Part shown: one piece after another, positions 26,787 to 34,758 of the stretch
Layout: the number at the start of each line of letters is the position of its first letter
Position numbering within the stretch: position 1 is the stretch's first letter
The notes under the pieces: model-generated
What the model was told of the DNA's origin: nothing
The model's input: only the letters and a program-made list of their open reading frames with translations
Database searches by the model: none
Origin: JBGPGW01 sp046349515
GTDB taxonomy: Bacteria > Pseudomonadota > Alphaproteobacteria > CADEGL01
NCBI GenBank assembly: GCA_046349515.1
Contig: JAXMCE010000012.1
Coordinates: 43,708 to 107,707, forward strand
Direction: 5' to 3'
Length of the DNA stretch: 64,000 nt
Translations under genes and position numbers: made by a program

Positions 26787-27026
26787 ATGATTGGGAGTAA
26801 AGTCTTTGGTCTGTTTCGGACCTCGAAGCGTGCACTCAAGGACAAGAGCGGCGCGACGGCCGTCGAATACGGTCTCATGGTTGCCTTGATCGCGGTCGTG
26901 ATTGTGGGCGCCGTATCGACCATCGGTACTCAGCTCAACACCTTGTTCACGAGTGTCGGCAACTGCTTGACCGACGTGACCAGCTGCGGCTCGGCCGGCG
27001 CCGGCGGCGGCGGCACGACCCCGTAA
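26787..27026 (+). CDS. pilA: Flp/PilA-type pilin
   Basis: A 79-residue Flp pilin precursor, the structural subunit of a Tad (type IVc) pilus. A short basic leader ends in KDKSG, and cleavage by the prepilin peptidase is expected before ATAVEYGL, which carries the glutamate typical of mature Flp pilins. A single hydrophobic helix (about 28-45, MVALIAVVIVGAV) follows. The tail has two cysteines (in GNCLTDVTSCGS) and a glycine-rich C terminus, so a disulfide is possible. GAGGAG provides the ribosome site. It heads the pilus locus and is separated from cpaB by 302 bases. Confidence 0.93.
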   Translation: MIGSKVFGLFRTSKRALKDKSGATAVEYGLMVALIAVVIVGAVSTIGTQLNTLFTSVGNCLTDVTSCGSAGAGGGGTTP

Positions 27027-27126
27027 GCGGCGTTCCGCGGCGCGCATCGGGGCGGCGGATGGAGGCAGCCGAACACGGCGTCTCCCTCTCGCCTCCCTGG
27101 CGGCGCGGATGTAGTGGGGCAGCAAT

Positions 27127-27146
27127 GCGCGTCCGGTGGGACGCGC
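27127..27146 (+). terminator. hairpin 1 downstream of pilA
   Basis: GCGCGTCC (27,127-27,134) and GGACGCGC (27,139-27,146) form a perfect eight-base GC-rich stem with a four-base GGTG loop. No U-run follows, so it may act as an mRNA 3'-end stabiliser or partial terminator rather than a classical intrinsic terminator. Confidence 0.5.
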
Positions 27147-27147
27147 C

Positions 27148-27167
27148 GGCGGCTGGGGGCAGCCGCC
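27148..27167 (+). terminator. hairpin 2 downstream of pilA
   Basis: GGCGGCT (27,148-27,154) and AGCCGCC (27,161-27,167) form a perfect seven-base stem with a six-base GGGGGC loop, starting one base after hairpin 1. Together they could let pilin mRNA end here while a minority of transcripts continue into the assembly genes. Confidence 0.5.
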
Positions 27168-27328
27168 ATGCTGCATCTTGGGATACTGGCCGAACGCTGC
27201 CGGCTTGGGGGTAGGCTGATTTCGGAGAATCGAGCGCAGTCCGCGATGAGGGTCTTCCATCTCTTTCCCGCGGCCTCTTGCTCACTTCGAACGCAGAACC
27301 GGCGGTGTCTCGGCAGAGGGCTGAGACG

Positions 27329-28189
27329 ATGATGAAAAACCGCGCGTTCCTCATGCTCATCCTGGGCGTGGTTCTGGCTGGATTCACGGTCATCCTCGTC
27401 AAGAACTGGGTCGACAACCGTACCCAGGCCGCCATGAAGTCCAGTCAAGGCATGGAGCTTACGACCATCGTCGTGGCGACGAAGTCGCTCGACTTTGGCG
27501 ACAAGCTCAGCCGCGACGTGATGCGCGAAGTGCCTTGGCCGGCAGCCAATCTTCCGGCAGGCGGATTCAAGTCGATCGATGAAGTGCTGAACGGTACGGG
27601 TGATCGGCTGGCGCAGCACCGCATCGAGGTAGGCGAGCCCATTCTTCAGGCGAAGATCACGGGATTTGGCGACCGGCCGATCTTGTCCTCGAGAATCAGC
27701 GAGGACATGCGTGCTCTCTCCGTACGGATGAACGACGTCTACGGCGTCGCGGGTTTCGTCATGCCGGGTGATCGCGTCGACATCTTGTTGACCCGAGAAC
27801 TCGAGCCGGATGCGAAGGGCAAGCGGGATCTCGCGACCGACATCCTTCTCCAAAGCGTCAAGGTTCTCGGCATCGACCAGGATGCGGCGGAAACCAACGA
27901 CAAGCCGCGCATCGCCAAGGCGGTGACTGTCGAAGTAACGGCCGAACAGGCCCAGAAGCTCACCCTGGCCATGCAGGTCGGGACCCTGTCGCTCGCGCTT
28001 CGCAATCACACGAACATCGAAGAGACGCGCTCGACGCGCGTGACTTGGTCGGATCTCGATGTCGCGAATCATCCCAAACATGCTGCTCCCGCCCCCGTCC
28101 GTGCGGAACCGGTGGACAAGCGGCCAAGCGTGACGGTCATCCGCGGCTTGGAATCCTCGACCCAAAAGGTTCCGAACGACCCGAGCTGA
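27329..28189 (+). CDS. cpaB: Flp pilus assembly protein CpaB (RcpC)
   Basis: A 286-residue inner-membrane-anchored periplasmic protein of the Tad secretion system. One N-terminal membrane helix (about residues 5-26, AFLMLILGVVLAGFTVILV) is followed by a SAF/beta-clip domain (TTIVVATKSLDFGDKLSRD...) and the RcpC region with YGVAGFVMPGDRVDILLTRE. CpaB works with the secretin in the periplasm, perhaps linking it to peptidoglycan. Two adjacent ATG codons can serve as start. The order pilA-cpaB-cpaC is standard, and cpaC begins 78 bases later. Confidence 0.92.
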   Translation: MMKNRAFLMLILGVVLAGFTVILVKNWVDNRTQAAMKSSQGMELTTIVVATKSLDFGDKLSRDVMREVPWPAANLPAGGFKSIDEVLNGTGDRLAQHRIEVGEPILQAKITGFGDRPILSSRISEDMRALSVRMNDVYGVAGFVMPGDRVDILLTRELEPDAKGKRDLATDILLQSVKVLGIDQDAAETNDKPRIAKAVTVEVTAEQAQKLTLAMQVGTLSLALRNHTNIEETRSTRVTWSDLDVANHPKHAAPAPVRAEPVDKRPSVTVIRGLESSTQKVPNDPS

Positions 28190-28267
28190 GGTCCTCGCCA
28201 GGACCACGGCCGGCCGTGCGGTGCCCGCCGGGTGCCGACGCTAACGCACCGGAGAAGGTTGGAGCAC

Positions 28268-29740
28268 GTGACCGTGACAGCGCCCATTTTCCCGACGATT
28301 GCAGGCCCTTGGCCCCCGGCTGGGTGGCGTTTGTCCGCGCGCCGCTGGGCCGGCATCGCGTGCATGCTTCTCGTGGCTGTCCTGCTGCCCGGCTTGACGC
28401 CGTCCGCCCACGCGCAGAACGCCGTGACGATGGAACTTCAGACATCGAAGCACGCCGGCGAGTTCATCGTTCCTCTGAACAAGTCGCAGATCCTTCACAC
28501 GGACGTGCCGTTCACCGACCTCACGGTCGGCAATCCCGCCGTGGCCGACGTGCTTCCTCTCTCCAACCGCACGATCTACGCGCTCGGCAAGGCGCTGGGT
28601 TCGACCAACCTCACCATCTATGGCAAGAACCGGGCGCTCATCGCGGTTGTCGACCTGGTGGTGTCGTTCGACGTCGACGGCCTGAAGCGAAGCCTCCATG
28701 AGAACCTGCCGGGCGAGCGGATCGACGTGCGCGTGGCCAACGGCTCGGTCGTCCTCGGCGGCACGCTCAATGGCGCCATCGAAATCTCGCGCGCTGTCTC
28801 GATCGCGGAGCGCTTCGCGCCGAAGCAGGTGACGAACCTTCTCAAGGTCAAGGGCAGCCAGCAGGTGCTTCTCGAGGTCCGCGTGGCGGAGATGAAGCGG
28901 ACCTTGGCCAAGGAACTCGGCTTCAACGTCAACTCGAACTACAGCACGAGCAACGGGGGATTCACCTTCAATTCGGGAATCGGTCCCGCCGTCGACGCCT
29001 TCGTTCGGGGCAGCGCCAGTGTCATGACGGGCGGCCTGTCGCTGCTCACGGCGTTCGATGCCCTCGAGGAAAAGGGCCTCGTCAAGATGCTGGCGGAGCC
29101 CAATCTCGTGGCGCTCTCGGGCGACACGGCGAGTTTTCTCGCCGGTGGCGAGTTCCCGGTGCCGGTCGCGCAGACGACTGGGCTCGGTGGAACGACGATC
29201 ACCGTCGACTTCAAGAAATTCGGCGTGAGTTTGGCCTTCACGCCGACGGTGCTTGGCGCCGGGCTCATCAACCTCGTGGTTGCGCCCGAGGTGAGCCAGA
29301 TCGATCGGTCGATCAGCGTGTCGACGGGGCCGGGCCTCCTGGTTCCCGGGCTCTCCGTGCGCCGCGCGACGACGACGATCGAGTTGCGCGACGGCCAGAG
29401 CTTTGCCATTGCCGGGCTTCTGCAGAACGATTTCCAGGACCGCATCCGCCAGTTTCCATGGTTGGGAGACGTCCCAGTCCTGGGTGCGCTCTTCCGTAGC
29501 ACGGACTTCCAGCGCAACGAAACGGAGCTGGTCATCATCGTGACGCCGCATCTCGTGCGGCCGGCACCGGCCGGCACGCTCGCGGCGCCGACCGACAATT
29601 TCGTGCCGCCGAGCGAGCGTGACCTGTTCCTCTTCGGCAAGGTCGAGACGCCCGAGGCGACGCCGGCCACGGCCACGAAAGCGCTCAGCAGCGGTGCCGC
29701 CGGCGGATTGACCGGCAAAGCCGGCCACATCGTGAAATGA
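28268..29740 (+). CDS. cpaC: Tad pilus outer-membrane secretin CpaC (RcpA)
   Basis: A 490-residue secretin that forms the outer-membrane channel for the pilus. A long signal peptide ends near residue 49 (SAHA, then QN). An N-terminal N0/T2SS-T3SS domain (about 55-125) and a BON-like domain (about 130-190) come next, then the secretin core with VLLEVRVAEMKR and VPVLGALFRS (about 220-440). I choose the GTG at 28,268 because GGAGAAGG lies nine bases upstream; a GTG 36 bases earlier lacks such a site. Its stop overlaps the region of the small lipoprotein start, so translation is probably coupled. Confidence 0.92.
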   Translation: MTVTAPIFPTIAGPWPPAGWRLSARRWAGIACMLLVAVLLPGLTPSAHAQNAVTMELQTSKHAGEFIVPLNKSQILHTDVPFTDLTVGNPAVADVLPLSNRTIYALGKALGSTNLTIYGKNRALIAVVDLVVSFDVDGLKRSLHENLPGERIDVRVANGSVVLGGTLNGAIEISRAVSIAERFAPKQVTNLLKVKGSQQVLLEVRVAEMKRTLAKELGFNVNSNYSTSNGGFTFNSGIGPAVDAFVRGSASVMTGGLSLLTAFDALEEKGLVKMLAEPNLVALSGDTASFLAGGEFPVPVAQTTGLGGTTITVDFKKFGVSLAFTPTVLGAGLINLVVAPEVSQIDRSISVSTGPGLLVPGLSVRRATTTIELRDGQSFAIAGLLQNDFQDRIRQFPWLGDVPVLGALFRSTDFQRNETELVIIVTPHLVRPAPAGTLAAPTDNFVPPSERDLFLFGKVETPEATPATATKALSSGAAGGLTGKAGHIVK

Positions 29741-29748
29741 GGAGCGGG

Positions 29749-30027
29749 ATGATCGTTAGAACCATTGTCGTTGCCGGAGGAATCCTCGTCGCGGCCACCG
29801 GCTGCGATGAGCGGCGTGCCACGCTGTCGCCCAATTTCGGGAACGCCGTGCGGCACAACATCGCGATTCAAACGATCAACCCCAATCCGAACGACACGGC
29901 GATTCCGCCGGACTTGAACGGCGAGCGGGCCGCCGAGGTGATCGACCGTTACATACAGGGGGAGATCAGGCCTGCACCGTCTTTCGCCCCGCCGACGACG
30001 AATCTGAGCGGCGGCACCGGCAAATAG
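29749..30027 (+). CDS. small CpaD-like pilus lipoprotein
   Basis: A 92-residue protein with an N-terminal hydrophobic segment and a lipobox-like VAATGC, so it is likely an outer-membrane lipoprotein. FGNAVRHNIAIQTINPNP and LNGERAAEVIDRYIQGEI are hallmarks of the CpaD family, but only the C-terminal part of full-length CpaD is present, making it roughly half the usual size. It should assist secretin assembly. I use the ATG at 29,749, preceded by AGGAG; an ATG four codons earlier overlaps the cpaC stop. Confidence 0.75.
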   Translation: MIVRTIVVAGGILVAATGCDERRATLSPNFGNAVRHNIAIQTINPNPNDTAIPPDLNGERAAEVIDRYIQGEIRPAPSFAPPTTNLSGGTGK

Positions 30028-30124
30028 GGGCGGTGGGTCCCGTGAGACATCGGGCGCCAGCCGACCAGCCGCCTGCAGCCTGATGAAACAGGCTGAGACG
30101 TTTCGAGTGAAGAAGGACAATGCC

Positions 30125-31372
30125 ATGAATTCGACGACCGTCCGCAAGGCCTTCGCACTTCTTCGAACGGCGGCGACCCAGCAATTGCTCATCGCCGCGG
30201 CGGAGACGGTTGGTACGGTCCGGTTCGAGACGCGCATCGGACGGCTCGACGCGCTCGAGCAGCAGATCCGCCATGCGCAGGATTGCAGCGTCGTCTTGCT
30301 CGACCTCGACCTCAGGGACCCGGAGGAGTTCGCCGCCGTCGCCCGCGTGGTTCAGGCGCTGGGCGATCGGGCGGCGGTCGTCGCCTCGTCCGCCTCTCGG
30401 CCGACCGTCGACCACCTTCGCCAACTCATGCGGCTCGGCGTCGCAGACTTCCTCCCGCAGCCGTTCCAGGCTCAGGAGCTGTCGGGCGTCCTCAATCACC
30501 GCGGTCGTGCCGTTCACAAGGATGGAGCGACGCACGCGGCCGCCCGAGGCCGCGTCCTCTCCTTCACGGGATGCCGGGGCGGCATCGGCACGACCACCCT
30601 TGCGGTCCAGACGGCGCATGCCCTGGCTTCGCGGCGGGGCGCCAAGACAGCGCCTTCGGTCTGTCTCATCGATCTCGATCTTCAGTTCGGTAACACCGCC
30701 TTCTACCTCGATCTCGTCGCGGAGCATGGGCTCGTCGATCTCATCGAGGCGCATGACAAGCTGGACCTTTCCCTTTTCAAGGGGTCGACGGTGAGACACC
30801 GTTCGGGCCTCGATCTCATCGCGGCGCCGAACGCGGTCATCCGGCTGGATGCGCTCGAAGTGGAGACCGTGGGCCGCATCATCGAGCTTGCGCGGGAAAG
30901 CCACGACTATGTCGTCATCGACGTGCCGACCGCCTGGATGGCGTGGAAGCGCGAGGTTCTGGCGCGCTCCGATCGTATCTTCCTTGCCACGCAACTGACG
31001 GTCGTTGCGACGCGGGAGGCGCGCCGGCAGCTCGATCTCATCCGGGCCGAGGAGCTGCACGGGATTCCGCTCAGCGTCCTGGCCAATCGCGTGCGGCCGC
31101 GCGCCGTGGGATCGCTGGCCGTCGCCGAGGCGGAGCGTGCTCTCGGTCGCGCCATCGACGTCCAGATCGGCAGCGACTTCGAGACGGTCGTGGGTGCCAT
31201 CGAGAACGGCGTGGCCATTGCCGAAATCCGCAAAGGGAGCCGGGTCGCGAAGGACATCGAGCGGCTCGTCGACGGCGTGACGGGCGAGGACACTGAGCGC
31301 AAGGCGCGTCGTCTGCCCATGTTGCCGCGTTGGCGCCCGGCGGCCGGCACTCGGATGGCGACCGAATGCTGA
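30125..31372 (+). CDS. cpaE: Tad pilus localisation/assembly ATPase-like CpaE (TadZ)
   Basis: A 415-residue MinD/ParA-like protein with an N-terminal receiver-like domain (about 15-125) and a C-terminal ATPase domain (about 140-390). The P-loop reads GCRGGIGTTT (149-158): both lysines of the MinD deviant Walker A motif are replaced, so ATP hydrolysis is doubtful, as in some other CpaE proteins. CpaE/TadZ marks the pole where the pilus is built. The GAAGAAGGA ribosome site supports the inner ATG. It overlaps cpaF by seven bases. Confidence 0.9.
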   Translation: MNSTTVRKAFALLRTAATQQLLIAAAETVGTVRFETRIGRLDALEQQIRHAQDCSVVLLDLDLRDPEEFAAVARVVQALGDRAAVVASSASRPTVDHLRQLMRLGVADFLPQPFQAQELSGVLNHRGRAVHKDGATHAAARGRVLSFTGCRGGIGTTTLAVQTAHALASRRGAKTAPSVCLIDLDLQFGNTAFYLDLVAEHGLVDLIEAHDKLDLSLFKGSTVRHRSGLDLIAAPNAVIRLDALEVETVGRIIELARESHDYVVIDVPTAWMAWKREVLARSDRIFLATQLTVVATREARRQLDLIRAEELHGIPLSVLANRVRPRAVGSLAVAEAERALGRAIDVQIGSDFETVVGAIENGVAIAEIRKGSRVAKDIERLVDGVTGEDTERKARRLPMLPRWRPAAGTRMATEC

Positions 31373-32763
31373 GCCGCTTCGCCCCGCGCCCGAGCGGCAA
31401 CGGAGCCGCCAAGCCGAACGGCGCGAGCCCGCCGAAGCCCGCCGCCGTACCCGGCACACGCACGGTCGCGTCCGACCCGAGCGGTCGCTACACCGAGCTC
31501 AAGGTGCGCCTGCACCGTGAGCTTCTGGATATGATGAATCTTGCCGCCCTCGACGAACTGGATCCGACCGTCATCCGGCACGAAGTCGGAACGATGGTGC
31601 GCGAGTTGCTTCAGGGTGATCCGGTCCCGCTCAGCTTCAGCGAGAAGGAGCAGCTCGTCGAAGACGTGCTGCACGAAATTCTCGGCCTTGGTCCGCTCGA
31701 GCCGCTCATCAAGGACCCAACGGTCAACGACATCCTGGTCAACACCCACAATTCCGTCTTCGTCGAGCGCAAGGGACGGCTTGAGCTGACGCAGGTCAGG
31801 TTCAAGGACGATGCGCATCTCCTTCGGATCATCCACAAGATCGTCGCGGGCATCGGACGGCGCATCGACGAATCGCAGCCCATGGTGGACGCCCGGCTGC
31901 CGGATGGTTCGCGTATCAACGCGGCGATTTCGCCGATCGCTGTCGACGGTCCGCTTCTCTCGATCCGTAAGTTTTCCAAGATGCCGTTCGACCTTGGGCG
32001 GCTCGTCGAGGCCGACGCCCTCACCGAGGAGATCGCCGCGTTCCTCGCGGCGATCGTGCGCTGCCGTCTCAACATTCTCGTCTCCGGCGGCACGGGCAGC
32101 GGCAAGACGACGATGCTCAACGCGCTCTCGCGCAACATCGGCGACACCGAACGCATTATCACGATCGAGGACGCGGCCGAGTTGCGCTTGCAGCAGCGCC
32201 ACGTGGTCCGTCTCGAGACGCGTCCCGCCAATATCGAAGGCAAGGGAGAAATCGTTCAGCGTGACCTGGTGAAGAACGCGCTGCGTATGCGGCCGGACCG
32301 GATCATCGTCGGCGAGGTCCGCGGCGGCGAAGCCTTCGACATGATGCAGGCCATGAACACCGGCCACGATGGTTCGATGACGACGATCCATGCCAATTCG
32401 TGCCGGGATGCCGTGTCGCGCTTGGAGCAGATGATCGGAATGTCCGGCCTCGATCTTCCCACCAGGACGATGCGCGCGCAGATCGCGTCTTCGCTCAACG
32501 TCGTCGTGCAGCTCCAGCGCCTCAGCGACGGCCGCCGGCGTCTCACGAGCGTCCACGAGATCACCGGTCTTGAGGGCGACGTGGTCAGCATGCAGGAAAT
32601 CTTCCAGTTCCAGCGTCTGTCGACGGACGAGAATGGGAACATCAAGGGCGAGTTCCGCGCGACCGGCGTGCGTCCTCGGTTTGCCGAGCAGTTCGCGTCG
32701 CGGGGCATCACGCTTCCGCCGGACGTCTTCTCGCCTGACCGGCGCACGGCGACTCACACCTGA
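31366..32763 (+). CDS. cpaF: Tad secretion ATPase CpaF (TadA)
   Basis: A 465-residue VirB11/PilT-type hexameric ATPase that powers pilus extension and retraction. Walker A GGTGSGKT is at residues 241-248, the Asp box lies around TIEDAAELRL, and the Walker B/His-box region IIVGEVRGGEAFDMMQAMNTGHDGSMTTIHAN (about 306-340) is complete. The first 45 residues are a proline- and alanine-rich basic tail. The start codon overlaps the end of cpaE, which implies translational coupling, and tadB starts two bases after its stop. Confidence 0.95.
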   Translation: MLSRFAPRPSGNGAAKPNGASPPKPAAVPGTRTVASDPSGRYTELKVRLHRELLDMMNLAALDELDPTVIRHEVGTMVRELLQGDPVPLSFSEKEQLVEDVLHEILGLGPLEPLIKDPTVNDILVNTHNSVFVERKGRLELTQVRFKDDAHLLRIIHKIVAGIGRRIDESQPMVDARLPDGSRINAAISPIAVDGPLLSIRKFSKMPFDLGRLVEADALTEEIAAFLAAIVRCRLNILVSGGTGSGKTTMLNALSRNIGDTERIITIEDAAELRLQQRHVVRLETRPANIEGKGEIVQRDLVKNALRMRPDRIIVGEVRGGEAFDMMQAMNTGHDGSMTTIHANSCRDAVSRLEQMIGMSGLDLPTRTMRAQIASSLNVVVQLQRLSDGRRRLTSVHEITGLEGDVVSMQEIFQFQRLSTDENGNIKGEFRATGVRPRFAEQFASRGITLPPDVFSPDRRTATHT

Positions 32764-32765
32764 CG

Positions 32766-33746
32766 ATGCAGCTCGAACTGTTCCTTCTCTACGGGACGGC
32801 TTTCATTGCGATCCTGCTGATCGCCGAGGGCCTCTATTTCACGTTTCTCGGACGGGGCGTGGGCACGCGGCGCAACCTCAACCGGCGCCTTCAGCTCATC
32901 GATTCCGGCGCGAGCCGCGACGAAGTGATGTCGAGTCTCCGCCGCGAGGCCTGGGGCGGCGGATTGCTGAGCCGGCTCAGCCCCGAGTTGCTCGCATTCG
33001 GTCAATCTATCGACCGGCGGCTGAACCAGGCGGGCATGCGTCTTTCGGTCGAGCAGATGGCCTTGATCGTCGCCATCGGCACGCTCGTGTTGGCCCTCGC
33101 GGCACGACTGTTTCTTGCGCTGGGCATGGTGGCGAGCCTCGCGGGGGGGCTGGTGGCCGCAAGCGCCGGCGCTGCTCTCATCGTCACCATTCGGCGTGCA
33201 CGCCGCCTCCGGCGATTCGGCGAGCAGTTGCCCGAGGCCATCGATCTCATCGTGAGGAGCCTCGAGGCCGGGCATCCGATCAACGTCGCCCTCGGCCTCG
33301 TCGCCAGCGAAATGAGCGACCCGATCGGCACCGAATTCGGCCTTACGGTCGACGAGGTGACCTATGGCTTGAGCATACCCGAAGCGCTCGAGAACATGAG
33401 CGCCCGCGTCGCGCATGCCGATATCCGCTATGTGATCGTGTCGATCAGGATCCAGCACGGCACGGGCGGCAACCTCGCGGAAGTGCTTTCAAACGTCTCG
33501 CGCGTGCTGCGCGACCGGCTTCGCATGTTCAAGAAAATCAAGGCGATCTCCGCGGAGGGTCGAATCTCCGCGATCCTTCTCTCGTGCCTGCCGTTTTTCG
33601 TCCTTGGCGGCATTTGGGTGTTCAATCCCAACTATTACCGCGGCGTGCAGGACGATCCGATGTTTCCGATGATCATGGGCGCGGGCGCAGGTCTCCTCCT
33701 GGCCGGCATCGTCGTGATGTGGCGAATGGTCAACATCCGCGTTTGA
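32766..33746 (+). CDS. tadB: Tad pilus inner-membrane platform protein TadB
   Basis: A 326-residue polytopic inner-membrane protein with a T2SSF (GspF-like) domain. Hydrophobic segments lie near residues 5-25, 95-140 (two helices), 275-295 and 300-322. The cytoplasmic loop with EQLPEAIDLIVRSLEAGHPINVAL (about 155-180) is characteristic. With TadC it forms the platform above the CpaF ATPase. tadC starts 13 bases after the stop. Confidence 0.93.
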   Translation: MQLELFLLYGTAFIAILLIAEGLYFTFLGRGVGTRRNLNRRLQLIDSGASRDEVMSSLRREAWGGGLLSRLSPELLAFGQSIDRRLNQAGMRLSVEQMALIVAIGTLVLALAARLFLALGMVASLAGGLVAASAGAALIVTIRRARRLRRFGEQLPEAIDLIVRSLEAGHPINVALGLVASEMSDPIGTEFGLTVDEVTYGLSIPEALENMSARVAHADIRYVIVSIRIQHGTGGNLAEVLSNVSRVLRDRLRMFKKIKAISAEGRISAILLSCLPFFVLGGIWVFNPNYYRGVQDDPMFPMIMGAGAGLLLAGIVVMWRMVNIRV

Positions 33747-33759
33747 GGGCCGACCGGCG

Positions 33760-34758
33760 ATGAGCGCAGTCGACATTCTCACGGGTATGCTGGACGGGGA
33801 CGCGAGCGGGCCGCTGCTCTTCGCGCTCTGCGGGCTCAGCTTTGTCCTGCTTCTCGTGGGCGCCCATCGATTGTTGGCCGCCCGCACGACGACGCGGCGC
33901 CGGTTGACCGGCGAGGCCGCGGTCGTTGCCGGGCCGAGCGTCTCGGAGCGCGGGCCATCGCTTCGCGCCGACTACCAGCGCTCGCCCCTCGCGCGCGCGC
34001 TGGCGCGCCTTGGCCAGCGCATGGCGGGGAATTCCAAGGCAAGTGCCTCTCTCCGCCGGCGGCTGCTCCATGCGGGATTCGCGGGATCCTCCGCCATCGC
34101 CGTCTACCAGGCTACGCGCGTCATCGTCACCGTCGGCCTGCCGGCCGTCGCCCTTCTCGTGGTGCCGATGATCGCGCCCGACTTCGCATCGAAGCACCTC
34201 CCCATCCTGCTCGGCGCGCTCGGCCTTTTCGGATTCTTCCTTCCGTCGCTCGTGGTGGGGCGAATCGTGAGCAGCCGACAGACGGTCGCGCGGGCCGGAT
34301 TTCCGGATGCGCTGGACACGCTCCTCGTCTGCGTGGAAGCCGGCCTTGGCCTCGACGCCGCGGTGAACCGCGTGGCGGTCGAGATCGGCAACGCCTACCC
34401 GCTGCTGGGCGATCAATTCACTCTCGTCGCGGCTGAACTCCGCACGGGACAAAGCCGGGAGACCGCGCTCCGCAATCTCGCGGAGCGGCTCAACATCGAC
34501 GAGGCCAATGCGCTCGCGACTTTGCTCGTCCAGTCCGAGCACCTCGGGACCAGCGTGTCGCAGACCTTGCGCGTGCTCGCCGATGACTTCAGGCAAAAGC
34601 GCATGCTGCGCGCGGAAGAGCGCGCCAACGTGCTGCCGGTGAAGCTGGCCTTCCCGCTCGTGCTCTTCATTCTTCCCTCGTTGATGGTCGTGATCATGGG
34701 GCCGACGGTCATCCGCATCCTCCACACGCTGGGACCCACAATGAGTGGCAATGGCTAA
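33760..34758 (+). CDS. tadC: Tad pilus inner-membrane platform protein TadC
   Basis: A 332-residue membrane protein with a T2SSF domain, partner of TadB. Membrane segments appear near residues 15-35, 120-140, 145-165 and 295-325. The loop FPDALDTLLVCVEAGLGLDAAVNRVA (about 182-207) is the TadC signature. A basic, Arg-rich stretch precedes the second helix. The last codons overlap the start of the following TPR lipoprotein gene, again suggesting coupling. Confidence 0.93.
   Translation: MSAVDILTGMLDGDASGPLLFALCGLSFVLLLVGAHRLLAARTTTRRRLTGEAAVVAGPSVSERGPSLRADYQRSPLARALARLGQRMAGNSKASASLRRRLLHAGFAGSSAIAVYQATRVIVTVGLPAVALLVVPMIAPDFASKHLPILLGALGLFGFFLPSLVVGRIVSSRQTVARAGFPDALDTLLVCVEAGLGLDAAVNRVAVEIGNAYPLLGDQFTLVAAELRTGQSRETALRNLAERLNIDEANALATLLVQSEHLGTSVSQTLRVLADDFRQKRMLRAEERANVLPVKLAFPLVLFILPSLMVVIMGPTVIRILHTLGPTMSGNG

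Larger units (their letters stand above)
27027..27328. other. intergenic region between pilA and cpaB
   Basis: A 302-base GC-rich stretch without a supported gene. It contains two perfect tandem hairpins about 100 bases after the pilA stop. It could hold a separate promoter for the cpa genes, but I see no convincing -35/-10 pair. Confidence 0.6.
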
